A DNA stretch of 64,000 nt from positions 8,090,561 to 8,154,560 of the forward strand of contig NC_079898.1 of NCBI RefSeq assembly GCF_024868665.1, written 5' to 3'. The notes under the pieces were generated by a model. It did no database searches. It was not told where the DNA came from and worked only from the letters and a program-made list of their open reading frames with translations. The DNA is from Triplophysa rosa. Its lineage: Eukaryota > Chordata > Actinopteri > Cypriniformes > Nemacheilidae. Below, piece by piece: positions 22,553 through 32,472 of this stretch (its first letter is position 1; each line of letters opens with the position of its first letter). The position numbers and the translations under genes were made by a program.

Positions 22553-22736
22553 CCACGGTCACCCTAGGATGATAATCGCTGTAGAATTCTCCAGAACCAA
22601 GAGACTGATGTCTTCCTGATGTAGCAAGCCCACTGTCAGGGTGATGGAGAGGGTACGGTAATGGATGGAGGCACGGTTAAGTGGTTTTCCTGTTACGGAT
22701 TGCTGGATACTCTGTGAGACCCGGTTCTTACTCTCT

Positions 22737-23434
22737 ATGCTATAGACATACTGAAAAACTGAGCTGTTAGCTTGTAAGCATTGCAATACTTCTCTCCAAG
22801 TGATTTTAAAAAGAGGACAGTCAGCACTGTGGCAATGCTGGGGGAAAAAAACATAAGATAAAAACCCCACTGATAACCAGGACAGTCCGGATGGCCCTTT
22901 GTCCCCGCTTGCCTTTATCCATCTGGCGAGAATGTAAGACGCAAGAGATGCGCACGGAGCAAAAGATCAGGAGCATTAGCGGCACAAAAAACTCTAAGAT
23001 AAACACACCATGATGCAGGAGGATACCCGGTGATAGATTTTTATCACTAGTGAAACTTCTGCAATGGGAGTAGTTGTTGTTTGTGTTTAGAAGGTTTTTG
23101 GCCAGCAAAGGGATCCACAAAGCTATCACAACGGCCCAGATGAGGCAGGCAACCCGGCTGCTTGTTTTGAGGATATGTAATTGATTTTGTGATGCGGATG
23201 GACCACTTTAAAGTAGAAGTCAAATGCCACAGCAGTCATGAACGCAATGCTGGCTGAGCGGTTGACGGCCACCATGAATAGATTGATCCGACACCAGGCA
23301 TCTCTGAATATCCATGTCTCACCACGCAAGTAGTTGTCGATGCGGTAGGGTAGACTCAGGAGGAGCAGGAAGTCGGACAGAATTAGGTTGAAAATGAATG
23401 TGACATTGGTCCCCCAGGATTGCATATTTTTGCA
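22737..23434 (-). pseudogene. OXER1/HCAR-type receptor copy 2, pseudogene
   Basis: It matches the middle of copies 1 and 3 (MQSWGTNVTFIFNLILSDF through PGILLHHGVFILEFF). The first about 44 codons are deleted, joining 5' intron-like sequence directly to the CKNMQSW codons. A one-base loss in a C run near 23,150 and an insertion near 22,850 shift the frame. DRY has become DFY. The last about 55 codons are missing where gypsy-2 begins at 22,736. It cannot encode a receptor. Confidence 0.93.
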
Positions 23435-24552
23435 CATGGTTAATGTTCCTGCTTCATAGTGCAGTTGATAATTTAAGCATCACACAAAATACCATGAGTA
23501 GAAGGCAGTAATAAGGAGGATAGTCCAAAAGCAATGAACTGTAGGAACAATGGTTACTATGCACTATGCAATAATATTTGGAGCATATTAGGAAGAATAT
23601 CTTTGGAAATTGCTTAGGAAAAAATGAAATTGGTGATTAATGAAGAGTAATGAAACATTGGCAACTTGGCAAAGTTCTACACTAAAGTAATAATAATTAA
23701 GAGCATTTCTAAGGCCATTTGTTTATAATTTAGCTTGTAGTGCTTAGTAAATTGTGGTATGTCAAATTCGAGTAGCAAAACTGTGCAAGCTATACAGTAT
23801 AGAATGGTAAAAAAAATCTGCACATCTGCACAACAAACTTGATTCGAACTTCAAACTAGCTTTAAAAAACCTCAAAAACCTTAACCTCAACTGATTCTAC
23901 CCATTTGATCTGTACCCAGAATTCTCATCTTGAAGCACTTCCTATATCACACTTCCTGTTAGTTCAAGTTTATCAAGATTAGACTTGTAAAACTTGTAAA
24001 AGACTTTGAACACATTGCTTGCAAATATGTATATGAAGAGTTTGGTTCCAAAATGAGATAACTCCATTTTTAAAACATTTCAAAAATCAAGTTTTTTTTT
24101 ATTGTGCATTCCAATTAATATCAATTTAACTGCAGTTGGTTTGTTTTGATTTAAGCCATAATAACTAAAAAGCTACAGCTAACTAACACAATAAAACACA
24201 ATAAAAACATGATAACATTATAAAAAACATGATTTAAAAAAAGTTATCTCATTTGGGAACCAAACTCTTCATATGTTAACTGACGACATGGTGCAAGTTA
24301 CCCACTAGAGATAATGCACAGTTCACGGATCAGTATACAACAAACACTGTTTCTCATCTTGTACTTTATTTGTAAGTGTAATTTTATCGTCTTTGGTTTT
24401 AAATTATTTTGCTTAAATTATGGTATAATTCTGAGCTACAGAATTGGATTAGATCTAACATTTTCTCAAACTCATGTTAAATTTTTAGGCAATTCAAGCA
24501 CAATTATTCTATAAACATTGTGCAAATGTTTATTTTTTTGTGTGTTACTTAC
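23435..24552 (-). other. Remnant 5' intron of receptor pseudogene copy 2
   Basis: No coding exon. Parts match the 5' intron of copy 3 (28,560-29,372), for example TTTGGAGCATAT...GAAGAATATCT near 23,578 and 28,720 and GTACTTTATTTG near 24,361. It is longer than the other introns because of AT-rich sequence at 23,640-24,300 that was not recognised. Confidence 0.55.
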
Positions 24553-24680
24553 CAGATTTATCTGGTTATCTTGAATCTTTACTCAGGACTCCAAATTAAG
24601 CACATTAAGATGTAGACAGAGTGTGAGAATAAATGCCTCAGCATAAATGTAAATTTCTGATTAGAGTGCAACAACCAACC
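24553..24680 (-). other. Remnant non-coding first exon of receptor copy 2
   Basis: The donor (GTAAGTAAC after 24,553 on the minus strand) and the exon body match the first exons of copies 1 and 3. It has no coding role. The upstream edge is estimated. Confidence 0.5.
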
Positions 24681-24701
24681 CAGTACCTGCCTCAATGCAA
24701 A

Positions 24702-24720
24702 TGTCATGATGACATCATAC
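24702..24720 (-). promoter_or_regulatory. Conserved CRE/AP-1-like palindrome, receptor copy 2
   Basis: TGTCATGATGACATCATAC lies about 150 bases upstream of the first-exon donor. The same 19 bases occur at 29,521-29,539 at the same distance in copy 3. The ATGATGACATCAT core resembles CRE/AP-1 or bZIP sites. Confidence 0.6.
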
Positions 24721-24849
24721 AGGAAGCGAAGTTTTAGCCGATTCTGAGGCATTCTGAAATGCTCCTACAAACTTTTGTTTCTTTTACTCTTCTTGTCTTT
24801 TTGTTTGCTATCTTTCTTTCCAGATAATTTGCTTGTCAACTCTCTTTGA

Positions 24850-25590
24850 GAGCGCAGAGTTCTGTACCATGTAGCTGAACAAACTGTGGGTTTCAGGATT
24901 AGTTTTTGACAAAAGCAAATCAGCTAAATAATGGTACATGATGCAGCTCATCAAATTTCTCTGTCAATTTAGGCTTTGATCCTAAAGCTAAGTTCAGTCA
25001 ATGTTTGTGTGCACATAAAAGAGTGATGTCGTCAACTAACAGTCAAACGCGTGCAACATGGATGGAGGGAGTTACGTACATTTCTCAGGAAATAGGGGCA
25101 AATATGCACAAAAATTTCCATCAAAAAACTACTTTTTACTGATATGCAAAAGTTGTGGTTATATACAATCAATGAGAAGTCAACCCTCCCATTTTCCCAG
25201 GATTCTATCATATTTTACTGTTCTATCCCACTATCATCCCATTTAAATTTTTTACTGTATTTCTCTCATATTTTTTAATCTTTGTAAAAAAACACTGGCC
25301 GTGTTTGATGTGTTTGCTACCTTTGTCTCCAGTAAAGCAGGCGGCACTATGGACCACTTCGAATGACCTAATCAACGCTGGCCCAGAAGAACTTACTGTT
25401 TTAGATTTTAACAGTACACAAACGTTTGAACAAAATATAACCAACAGAACATTTATAACGGGATGTTAAACAATTCTTCATGATTTGATTACATATGTGA
25501 GATTTAAATAAAAGCTCAAACCAGACATGATTCTGGAACGGTGCCTTAAATCTACTTCTTTCTTCTTTGCGAACAGACTGAGGGGGACCC
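24850..25590. other. Intergenic sequence, nothing recognised
   Basis: AT-rich, no gene found. Bases 24,860-24,905 still match the upstream flank of receptor copy 1 (9,100-9,147), marking the extent of the tandem duplication. Confidence 0.45.
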
Positions 25591-25758
25591 CAACCAAAAA
25601 GGGACAAACCCAACAGTTTGGTTAAATTAACCCACATATTGTTAATATTTAACCCAACAACAGGTTAAAACAACCCAGCATAGGTTAATTAATAACCCAA
25701 CGGTCGGGTTCGTCCCTTTTTGACCCAACGCTGGGTTGTAAATAATCCAGAGCAAAGT
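25590..25758. repeat. AACCC/GGGTT-rich short repeat
   Basis: Multiple AACCCAAC and GGGTT motifs in both orientations, including ACCCAACGCTGGGTT, make this a likely small foldback repeat of the kind common in fish genomes. No target duplication was identified. Confidence 0.5.
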
Positions 25759-26109
25759 CTCTTCCATTATCGTGTGTAACAACCACCACTGGGTCACTAA
25801 AAGCACTTAAATTGAATGATGAATGACTTTTTTAGTTTGTGATATCTATTACATGTATCATACTTTTAGACCAAATGGCATTAAAGACATTTTGATATTG
25901 TTTATTGACCACGTTCAATTTTCAATAGAAAGTAGCGAAAGAGTATGCTGTTCTCTTATATCTGATTTTTTTTTATCAAGAACACTCGGAAGAGTGTTCT
26001 GTATAGATAAGTAACCAACATTAGTAAACAATGTGTATTTTTATTTCACTAATACTTTAGTCAGACATAGTAAAATTATAATAATTTACATTGATATTGG
26101 GATAGTCTC

Positions 26110-26310
26110 TTAAAGGCACAGTTCAACATGTCATCATTTACTCAACCTCTGGTTGTTCCAAACATGTATAAATTTCTTTGTTCTGCTGAAAATAAAGAAT
26201 GTCAGTAACCAAGCAGATATCATACTCCATTTACTGCCATAGAAAATAAATACTATGGGAGTCAATGGGGGAGGAGATCTGTTTGGTTACTGACATTCTT
26301 CCAAATATCT
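26110..26310. repeat. Interspersed repeat (copy 1 of a family also at 51,640)
   Basis: The string around GTCATCATTTACTCAACCTC...GTTGTTCCAAACATGTATAAATTTCTTTGTTCTGCTGAA is a widespread fish interspersed repeat. An inverted GTTACTGACATTCTT...GAATGTCAGTAAC pair (26,196-26,300) suggests a foldback element. The exact family is not named here. Confidence 0.55.
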
Positions 26311-26639
26311 TCCTGTACAACCAGAATAAGAATTAATCAGAATTGATAGAAAGTTTAAGGATTATCACAAATGCCAAACAAAGAGATGTTATGATGCTGA
26401 AAACATCATGCAAACATGAAGAAATATTTACAATTCTGCGCTATTTCTGAGATTAAAGCGTCTGTGTGACATTACGGCAGCTCACATAGTGAAGCATTCC
26501 AAATAAATAGGCCTAGTTTGAAATTCACAGTCATTTTGTTACTTTAACTTTTTTATAATGATTCATAATAAATTCATTTGCATAACAATACAGTTTTATT
26601 TATGCATTTTGCCAGGCGCTTTGATCAAACCTGACTTAC

Positions 26640-26872
26640 AGTGTGTTCAAATTTGATTTGCACTGCATGTGTATTCCTGGGTATCAAACCTACAACCTTT
26701 CAAGCTTGTAATGCAATGCTCGACCATTTGAGATGGCAGGCAAGGGGAAGTCAACAACAATCCTGCATGAATTGTTTTCCAATTCCATTTGGTGATGCCT
26801 GCTGGGACAGGCTCCAGTCCGCTATGACCCTCAGAGGACAAAAAGATTTGAAAAATGGATGGATGGAATAAA
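26640..26872 (-). repeat. tRNA-like SINE piece and LINE/SINE tail with GATG repeats
   Basis: On the minus strand, CTCAAATGGTCGAGCATTGC and AGGTTGTAGGTTTGATACCC resemble the A and B boxes of a tRNA-derived SINE head. The plus-strand 3' part, CTGGGACAGGCTCCAGTCCG ending in AAAATGGATGGATGG, matches the tail style of fish RTE/Rex3 elements. The two parts may be separate insertions. Confidence 0.55.
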
Positions 26873-27573
26873 AATGCTTCAAACGGGAAAGTTTGTTAAG
26901 TAATACAACATTTTGAACATTTTGAACAGAAAGGTAAGACAATGCCAAGATGCGATTCGTATACGGATCTATAGACGCTGTATTAAACAGTGCTTGTGTA
27001 ACAACGCCCCCAAACGTGAAAACATTGCTGGAAATATGATAGTTAAGTGTTGTCTCATAAATGACAGCAAATTCCAGTAATGGCGGGAAATAGTTGTTTT
27101 GGTCTATTTTCTTTCTTTTAGGACTACACATTTCAGTCTATTTGCAAACCTGAAAATTGTTATATTGTTTCATTTTATTTATTCATTTAATTTATCATTT
27201 TGTATTTATAATAATATTATTTTACATACTTTTTATGTATTATTTATCATATTTTATCATAAAAGTGTAGGGATGTGTGAACCCATCTATATATCTATGG
27301 TATCCATCCATCTAATTCATCCATCCATCAAATCTATCGAATCCCTCCATCCACCCATCCATCCATCCATCCAGTGTGGACCCAATGCTGCCATGTTGTA
27401 CAGAAAAAGTCAAGATGTCCAAACAAACATGGCAGTGCTTTAATAGGTAGTGAGACATTGCGAGTCGTCCTTTAAAATGACTCATTTATAATTATATTTT
27501 AAACTGTGATACATGCAGTCCAATGCCTGATCAATCCCCATCCACATCATCCTGTGTAGTCCAAGCCCAGTTC
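26873..27573. other. Intergenic sequence with CATC microsatellite
   Basis: No gene was seen. A (CATC)n-like tract occupies about 27,300-27,372. The right edge is the 3' flank of receptor copy 3, which matches the 3' flank of copy 1 (CAATGCCTGATCAA at 7,237 and 27,521). Confidence 0.6.
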
Positions 27574-28551
27574 TCAGTCACTGCCGCTGTATGTGCTGCC
27601 CCGTCTGCTGAGCTGTAGCTGTATCACGCCAGTCCGGTTAAGAGTTGACTTCAAATAATTGCGAAATAAGGAACTGGAGAAGCAGTAGATGACTGGATCA
27701 AGAGCGCTGTTCAGATATGTGAATGCTATAGACATAGCAAACAACTGAGAGGTTATATTGTAAGCGTTGCAATACTTCTTTCCAAGTGGCTTTAAAAAGA
27801 GGGCAGTCAGCCCTGTGCCAATGCTGGGGAAAAAACAAAAGACAAAAACCCCAACGATAACCAGAACTGTGCGAATAGCCCTTTGTCCCCGCTTGTCTTT
27901 GTCCATCTGGCGAGAACGCAGGATGCATGCAATGCGCACAGAGCAAAAGATCAGCAGTATTAGAGGCACAAAAAACTCTAAGATAAACACACCATAATGC
28001 AGGCGAATACCTAGTGATGGATTCTTATAATTACTGAAACTTCTGCAATGGGAGTTGTTGTTGTTTGTGTTTAGAAGGTGGTTGGTCAGCAAAGGGATCC
28101 TCAGGGCTATCACAGTGGCCCAGATGAGGCAGGCAACCCCGGCTGCTTGTTTTGAGGATATGTGATTGATTTTGTGATGCGGATGCACCACTTTAAAGTA
28201 GCGGTCAAAAGCCACGGCAGTCATGAACGCAATGCTGGCTGAACGGTTCACAGCCAGCATAAATAGGTTGATCCGACACCAGGCTTCTCCGAATATCCAT
28301 GTCTCGCCGCGTACGAAGTTGTCGACGCGGAAAGGTAGACTCAGGAGGAGCAAGAAGTCGGACAGAATTAGGTTGAAGAGAAATGTAACGTTGGTCCTCC
28401 AGGATTGCATATTTTTGCAGAAAACATATAATGCCATGATGTTCCCAGGCAGACCGAGTAACATCTCTATGATTAGCACCGGAGGAAGGACCGATGCCAC
28501 CAAGTTGTGAGTTGAGCCATTGCAGTGATGTTCAGGGCCGTTTGCGGTCAT
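27574..28551 (-). CDS. oxer1: OXER1/HCAR-type G protein-coupled receptor, copy 3
   Basis: Intact class A receptor of 325 residues, single coding exon. Key positions: glycosylation site Asn11, helix 1 Asn37, helix 2 Asp65, Cys92, Arg103 (equivalent to the carboxylate-binding Arg111 of HCAR2), DRY at 116-118, and DPVIYCF in helix 7. It differs from copy 1 mainly in the N-terminus, extracellular loop 2 and a longer Ser-rich tail. The start at 28,551 lies eight bases inside an exon whose acceptor (TTTCTTTCAG) precedes 28,559; the in-frame ATG at 28,575 lies in the intron. The human homologue OXER1 responds to 5-oxo-ETE through Gi; the ligand here is inferred from the family. Zebrafish relatives are also called hcar1-type. 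Confidence 0.93.
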   Translation of the reverse strand: MTANGPEHHCNGSTHNLVASVLPPVLIIEMLLGLPGNIMALYVFCKNMQSWRTNVTFLFNLILSDFLLLLSLPFRVDNFVRGETWIFGEAWCRINLFMLAVNRSASIAFMTAVAFDRYFKVVHPHHKINHISSKQAAGVACLIWATVIALRIPLLTNHLLNTNNNNSHCRSFSNYKNPSLGIRLHYGVFILEFFVPLILLIFCSVRIACILRSRQMDKDKRGQRAIRTVLVIVGVFVFCFFPSIGTGLTALFLKPLGKKYCNAYNITSQLFAMSIAFTYLNSALDPVIYCFSSSLFRNYLKSTLNRTGVIQLQLSRRGSTYSGSD

Positions 28552-28558
28552 GGTTTTT

Positions 28559-29490
28559 TCTGAAAGAAAGTGCAAGTAAAGGGTTTAGGTTTAAAACATC
28601 ATTACTGTTCCTCGTTTATAATGCAGTCGACAATCTTAGTGGCACACGAAACACCATCAACAACAGCAGTAGGAGACGGTAGAATGGAATAACTAGTTGC
28701 TATCCATTTTGCAATAATGTTTGGAGCATATGAGGAAGAATATCTGTGGAAATTGCGAAGAAAAAAACATTGACTGACAACAGCTTTGTGGTTAGTGATA
28801 CAAGCATTGGCAAGTATTTCATAGGAGCATACAAAGGAAATGATCCATCTTGTTTTAGTTTGACTTCAAATGAGTCACAAATTAGTCACAGAACAGTGAA
28901 TTCAAAGTAGATTCTAGCTTCAGTAATACTAAAAAGTAGTAATCTAGTTTCAGATTATTATCGATTTGATTTGTACCCAGAATTCTATTCTTACAGCACT
29001 GCCCATTGCGTGCCACATTTGGAGTGATTGGCTTCCTCTAATTTAAACTGTTTCAACATCAGACTTGTTAAACCGCCTTAAGTTTGTAAATATGTGCTCT
29101 GTTAACAGCTCTGAAGACAGGATGCAAGTTAGCAGCAAGAGATAAATACAGTTCACACAATAATATAATGTACAACAAGACATTATGTTTAGTAATGTTT
29201 AATGCTATCATTTCATCTGACAGTTCATCTCTTAACTGGTTTGAAATTTTGTTATCTTCTTAAACTAAAGAATGGGTTTAGATCTAACATTTGTCTCAAA
29301 CTAATATGGAAATAAGGAATTCAAGCACATAAACATTGTACAACAACACAGTAACAACGTATTTTCACTTACCAGAGTTAACTCCAGACTAGTTTGCTGA
29401 ATCAAGCACATCGAGATGTAAGCCGAGACAAAGAAGAAAACTGCCTCAGCACAAGAGCAGATTTCTGGTGTGAGGGCAACAAACATCCAG
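28559..29490 (-). other. 5' UTR intron and non-coding first exon of receptor copy 3
   Basis: The donor after 29,373 (CTCTG then GTAAGTGAAAAT) and the acceptor before 28,559 define an 813-base intron in the 5' UTR. The first exon extends upstream to roughly 29,490. The donor neighbourhood is nearly identical to copy 1. Confidence 0.65.
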
Positions 29491-29520
29491 AACTTGCTTA
29501 AAAGCGAACTTCCCCTGTTT

Positions 29521-29539
29521 TGTCATGATGACATCATAC
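29521..29539 (-). promoter_or_regulatory. Conserved CRE/AP-1-like palindrome, receptor copy 3
   Basis: Identical to the 19 bases at 24,702-24,720 and followed in both copies by a conserved block (ATTCTGAGGCATTCT...AAATGCTC). It is the best candidate for a core regulatory site of this receptor family. Confidence 0.6.
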
Positions 29540-30295
29540 GAGAAAAAGTGATGTCCAATTCTGAGGCATTCTAAAATGCTCACACAAACTTGTTTCTTTG
29601 TTTGTCTTTTTTCTTTCTTTCTTATGCTTTCTTATTAAACAAGCAGTGATGCTTTCTTTTTTCCCATATAAAATGTAAAACATTTATGTTGGTTATATCA
29701 CTTTCAGTTTTTCATTATATTTACATATATATTTTAAGTTCATTTTAAAACTTTAAGCATTTTTTATATGTGTGAACCATCTTTACCAATAGCCTACAGT
29801 ATAATTCTAAACTTACGCAAGTAGGGGAGACCGGGTATGGTTGTAACACGGGTCAGTTGTAACACTTCCAATCTCTCCAATCAGGAACTAGTTACAAATC
29901 ACCTGATTCACTTCACACATGCTCAGTTAAGTCCTTATTTCACATGCGAGAAAGTAGAGCAGTGTGGCAGACACAGCCGGTGTTAGAGGGAAAAATCTAA
30001 ATTTGAGGTAAGAAAGTAAGTTTTTTTACTCATCTTATTTTTGTGATGGCAATGCCTGATGTGTAATTAAACTAATCAAAGTAAAATTATGTTAATTGTG
30101 TATCTGCGTCGATGTTTTTCATGCAAGTTGTTCATGCTAATGTTTTAGCAGTTAGCTGTAAGGTGAGCTAATTCATGGCTATAAGACTCTGGGTCAGTTG
30201 TAACAACAAGACTCTGGGTTAGTTGTAACATCATTGAAACATGTTACAACCAACCCCAAGCAAATTTAGTTGAATTTTTATGTTTTAATTTCAGT

Positions 30296-30391
30296 ATGCC
30301 TAGGTATTGGAAGAGACAGACAGACAGAGGGGTGTCTCTTGAGATTTTGAAGAGAGCATCAGATGATGTGAAACAGCTTGGAAAGTCCTGA
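30296..30391 (+). pseudogene. Pogo-like transposase N-terminus remnant
   Basis: A 31-residue frame starts MPRYWKRQTDRGVSLEILKR, the typical beginning of pogo-family transposases with a psq/CENP-B-like helix-turn-helix. It stops just before the SIR...A motif expected next. A TTTTAATTTCAG just before the ATG could be a splice acceptor. Confidence 0.7.
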
Positions 30392-30419
30392 ATTCAAAAA
30401 TTCGAAGCCAAAAGAAGGT

Positions 30420-30515
30420 TGGGTTAAGTGTTTGACCTGTTCTCTGTGGGCCCATGAAGCCTGCACTCCAGGAGTGCCATACATATGTCACCACTGTGAC
30501 TCTGATTGTGACTAA
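30420..30515 (+). pseudogene. Pogo-like transposase C-terminal zinc-finger remnant
   Basis: A frame reads WVKCLTCSLWAHEACTPGVP then ICHHCDSDCD and stops. The CxxC...W.HE.C...C..C pattern is a PHD-like finger of the type found at the end of long pogo-like transposases in fish. The whole DDE core between this and the N-terminal piece is deleted. Confidence 0.6.
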
Positions 30516-31262
30516 CAATGTATTACAAACACAAACAATGTGTTACAATTTTATGTTATTATGGACAGTACTGTGACTGCCTTTATCAAACATGTTTACA
30601 CACACAGACATACACGATGTTCAAATGTAATGCTATTATAGACAATACTGTGACTGACATTAACAAACATGTTTACACACACAAACAATGTTCAAGTGTT
30701 CATGTTTAATTTTATTCATTTTATTATGGTCATTAATGTGACAGAGTTACAAACTTACACACACACACACACATGAATGTTAGCTGTTCAGTTTTATGAG
30801 GATAATGCTAATGTAACACACACACACACACACACACAAATAGTGTTCAATTGTTGAAGCTGATGCACATTTGCAAATTTTATTCAGCTTTGTAACACAC
30901 ACACACTCACACTAGTTACACTAAAAAGTCAGTGTTAAATAAAAAGCTTTAATATCCATTTTTTTGTCATAATTCTTATTACATTTTGTTACATATTACC
31001 CCGGTGGATATTCTATTGTTACATCTTACCCCAGGGTATGTTACAACTAACCCAGACTATGGGGTGATTTGTAACATGTCACTCCTTGTGTTTGAAACTA
31101 AACCATGCTTTTTCTGTTTGTGCTGCAAAGATAACAGCTATGTTATTTAATAGCAGACACTTGAAACTAGTTTGATTTGCATTTTGAAGGCACTGGCTTA
31201 AAAAAACTCCAAGATGCAGACAGAAATGTAAAAAATGTTACAACCATACCCGGTCTCCCCTA

Positions 31263-32472
31263 CCTGACATCAAGTCAGATTTTTTATGTTCAGTATTAAA
31301 TTCAAAGAATGAATCAAGAGCAAGGAAATTTGCTTCATCCATAAGAAAGACAAAAGCAGGAGTATAACTTCTCGAGGACTCAAGTCTGAAACTTGACAGT
31401 CTGGCATGGAAACATATTGGGTTTCTGTTGGATGACACAACTGCGTGCTTATTCACACTTTCAGAAAGTGTTCATGCTAATTACAGCCCTACAACAGTTT
31501 TTTTTCAATTTTTGTGTGTGCATGTGTGAAAGCGAGAAAGAATTTGCATTGGACTCTGTTCCCGCTTGGCCTGCTAGTCTGTACTCATCACTCATTTGAA
31601 TTTTGATTACTGTGAAAAGCAAACATCAGAGATATATTAATGGCAGCAGTGCAGCTTTTGTTTGTCATGGAGTTAACAGCCTCCCCTCTATGAACTCAAA
31701 GCGATCTTTCATAGTAATGTGCTTGTCTGTGCTATTTTTGGTTAAAGTGTCATTGGTCTTTAGTGCAACATTGTTTATCCTGGAAACCGGATGTAGCATG
31801 GGCCTGAGAAAATATATTGGTTTTGAAATTTCATATTTTGTACGTGTGCTATGATACTGAAAAAGGAAACACCCAATCTCTTAATGGGCAACCAAACATG
31901 TCTCATTTCAACAAAAATCACATCTGCATCTTAAAGGCCCTTGAGATAGCTTTGGTTTATTTGCCATCTTGGTTATGACTGAATGTTCACGACTGCAAGC
32001 TTTTAACATCAACCTCACTGATATCACCATCATGTCTTCTGGGAAGTGTATGACTCGTTTGGTGTTACATGGAAGTACAGGCCTTATAATGGCAAAAGTG
32101 AGTAAATGATGACAAAATGTTTGGTAAAATATTTTTTAAATGGCACCAATTCCCATTTTTCATGACAGGCCGCTGGCCTGTACATGTCTTCAAGCTGCCT
32201 GATAAGCACCAATGAGTGGGCCTATCAAAACTTCTCAAATACACCCTATTCTAATATATCTGTTTACATCTCCCGATGCCATATAAGAGGTAGTATGCTT
32301 AGGGTCCCCGCCCTTTCGCCTCTTTATTTCTGCACAGCTCGATGAGGATGTCACTGATAGCGCGGCTTAATATTTAGCCATTGTGCTCCCAAGTCTAGAG
32401 AACATAAGCACAAACAGGGAAATATCATAGAGCCAGAAGCTGCGGTGTGCTTTTGGGTTGGATGAATTGAAG
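31263..32472. other. Intergenic sequence upstream of the TMEM229B-like gene
   Basis: The left 130 bases still match the upstream flank of receptor copy 1 (GTCAGATTTTTTAT, GGAAATTTGCTTCA). The rest shows no exon. A possible core promoter with CATATAAGAG at about 32,280-32,289 precedes the first TMEM229B-like exon by about 190 bases. Confidence 0.5.

Larger units (their letters stand above)
19136..22736 (-). mobile_element. Ty3/gypsy chromodomain retrotransposon (gypsy-2), 5'-truncated
   Basis: The minus-strand order is protease tail, RT, RNase H, integrase, chromodomain, polypurine tract and 3' LTR. The 5' LTR, gag and most of the protease are missing: element homology ends at about 22,736, where receptor copy 2 begins. 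Coding domains carry frameshifts and at least one lost catalytic residue, so the copy is inactive. Confidence 0.9.
29824..31260 (+). mobile_element. Pogo-like DNA transposon, internally deleted
   Basis: Perfect 24-base terminal inverted repeats begin GGGGAGACCGGGTATGGTTG, flanked by TA on each side (29,822-29,823 and 31,261-31,262). The flank in receptor copy 1 (around 8,972-8,990) shows the empty site. Subterminal GGGTCAGTTGTAACA-type repeats occur near both ends. Two short pieces of transposase remain. (AC)n runs fill 30,590-30,910. Confidence 0.88.

Noticed and set aside
26640..26720. A functional tRNA gene on the minus strand
   Set aside because: Box-like motifs are present but the arms do not pair well and it continues into a SINE/LINE-like tail.
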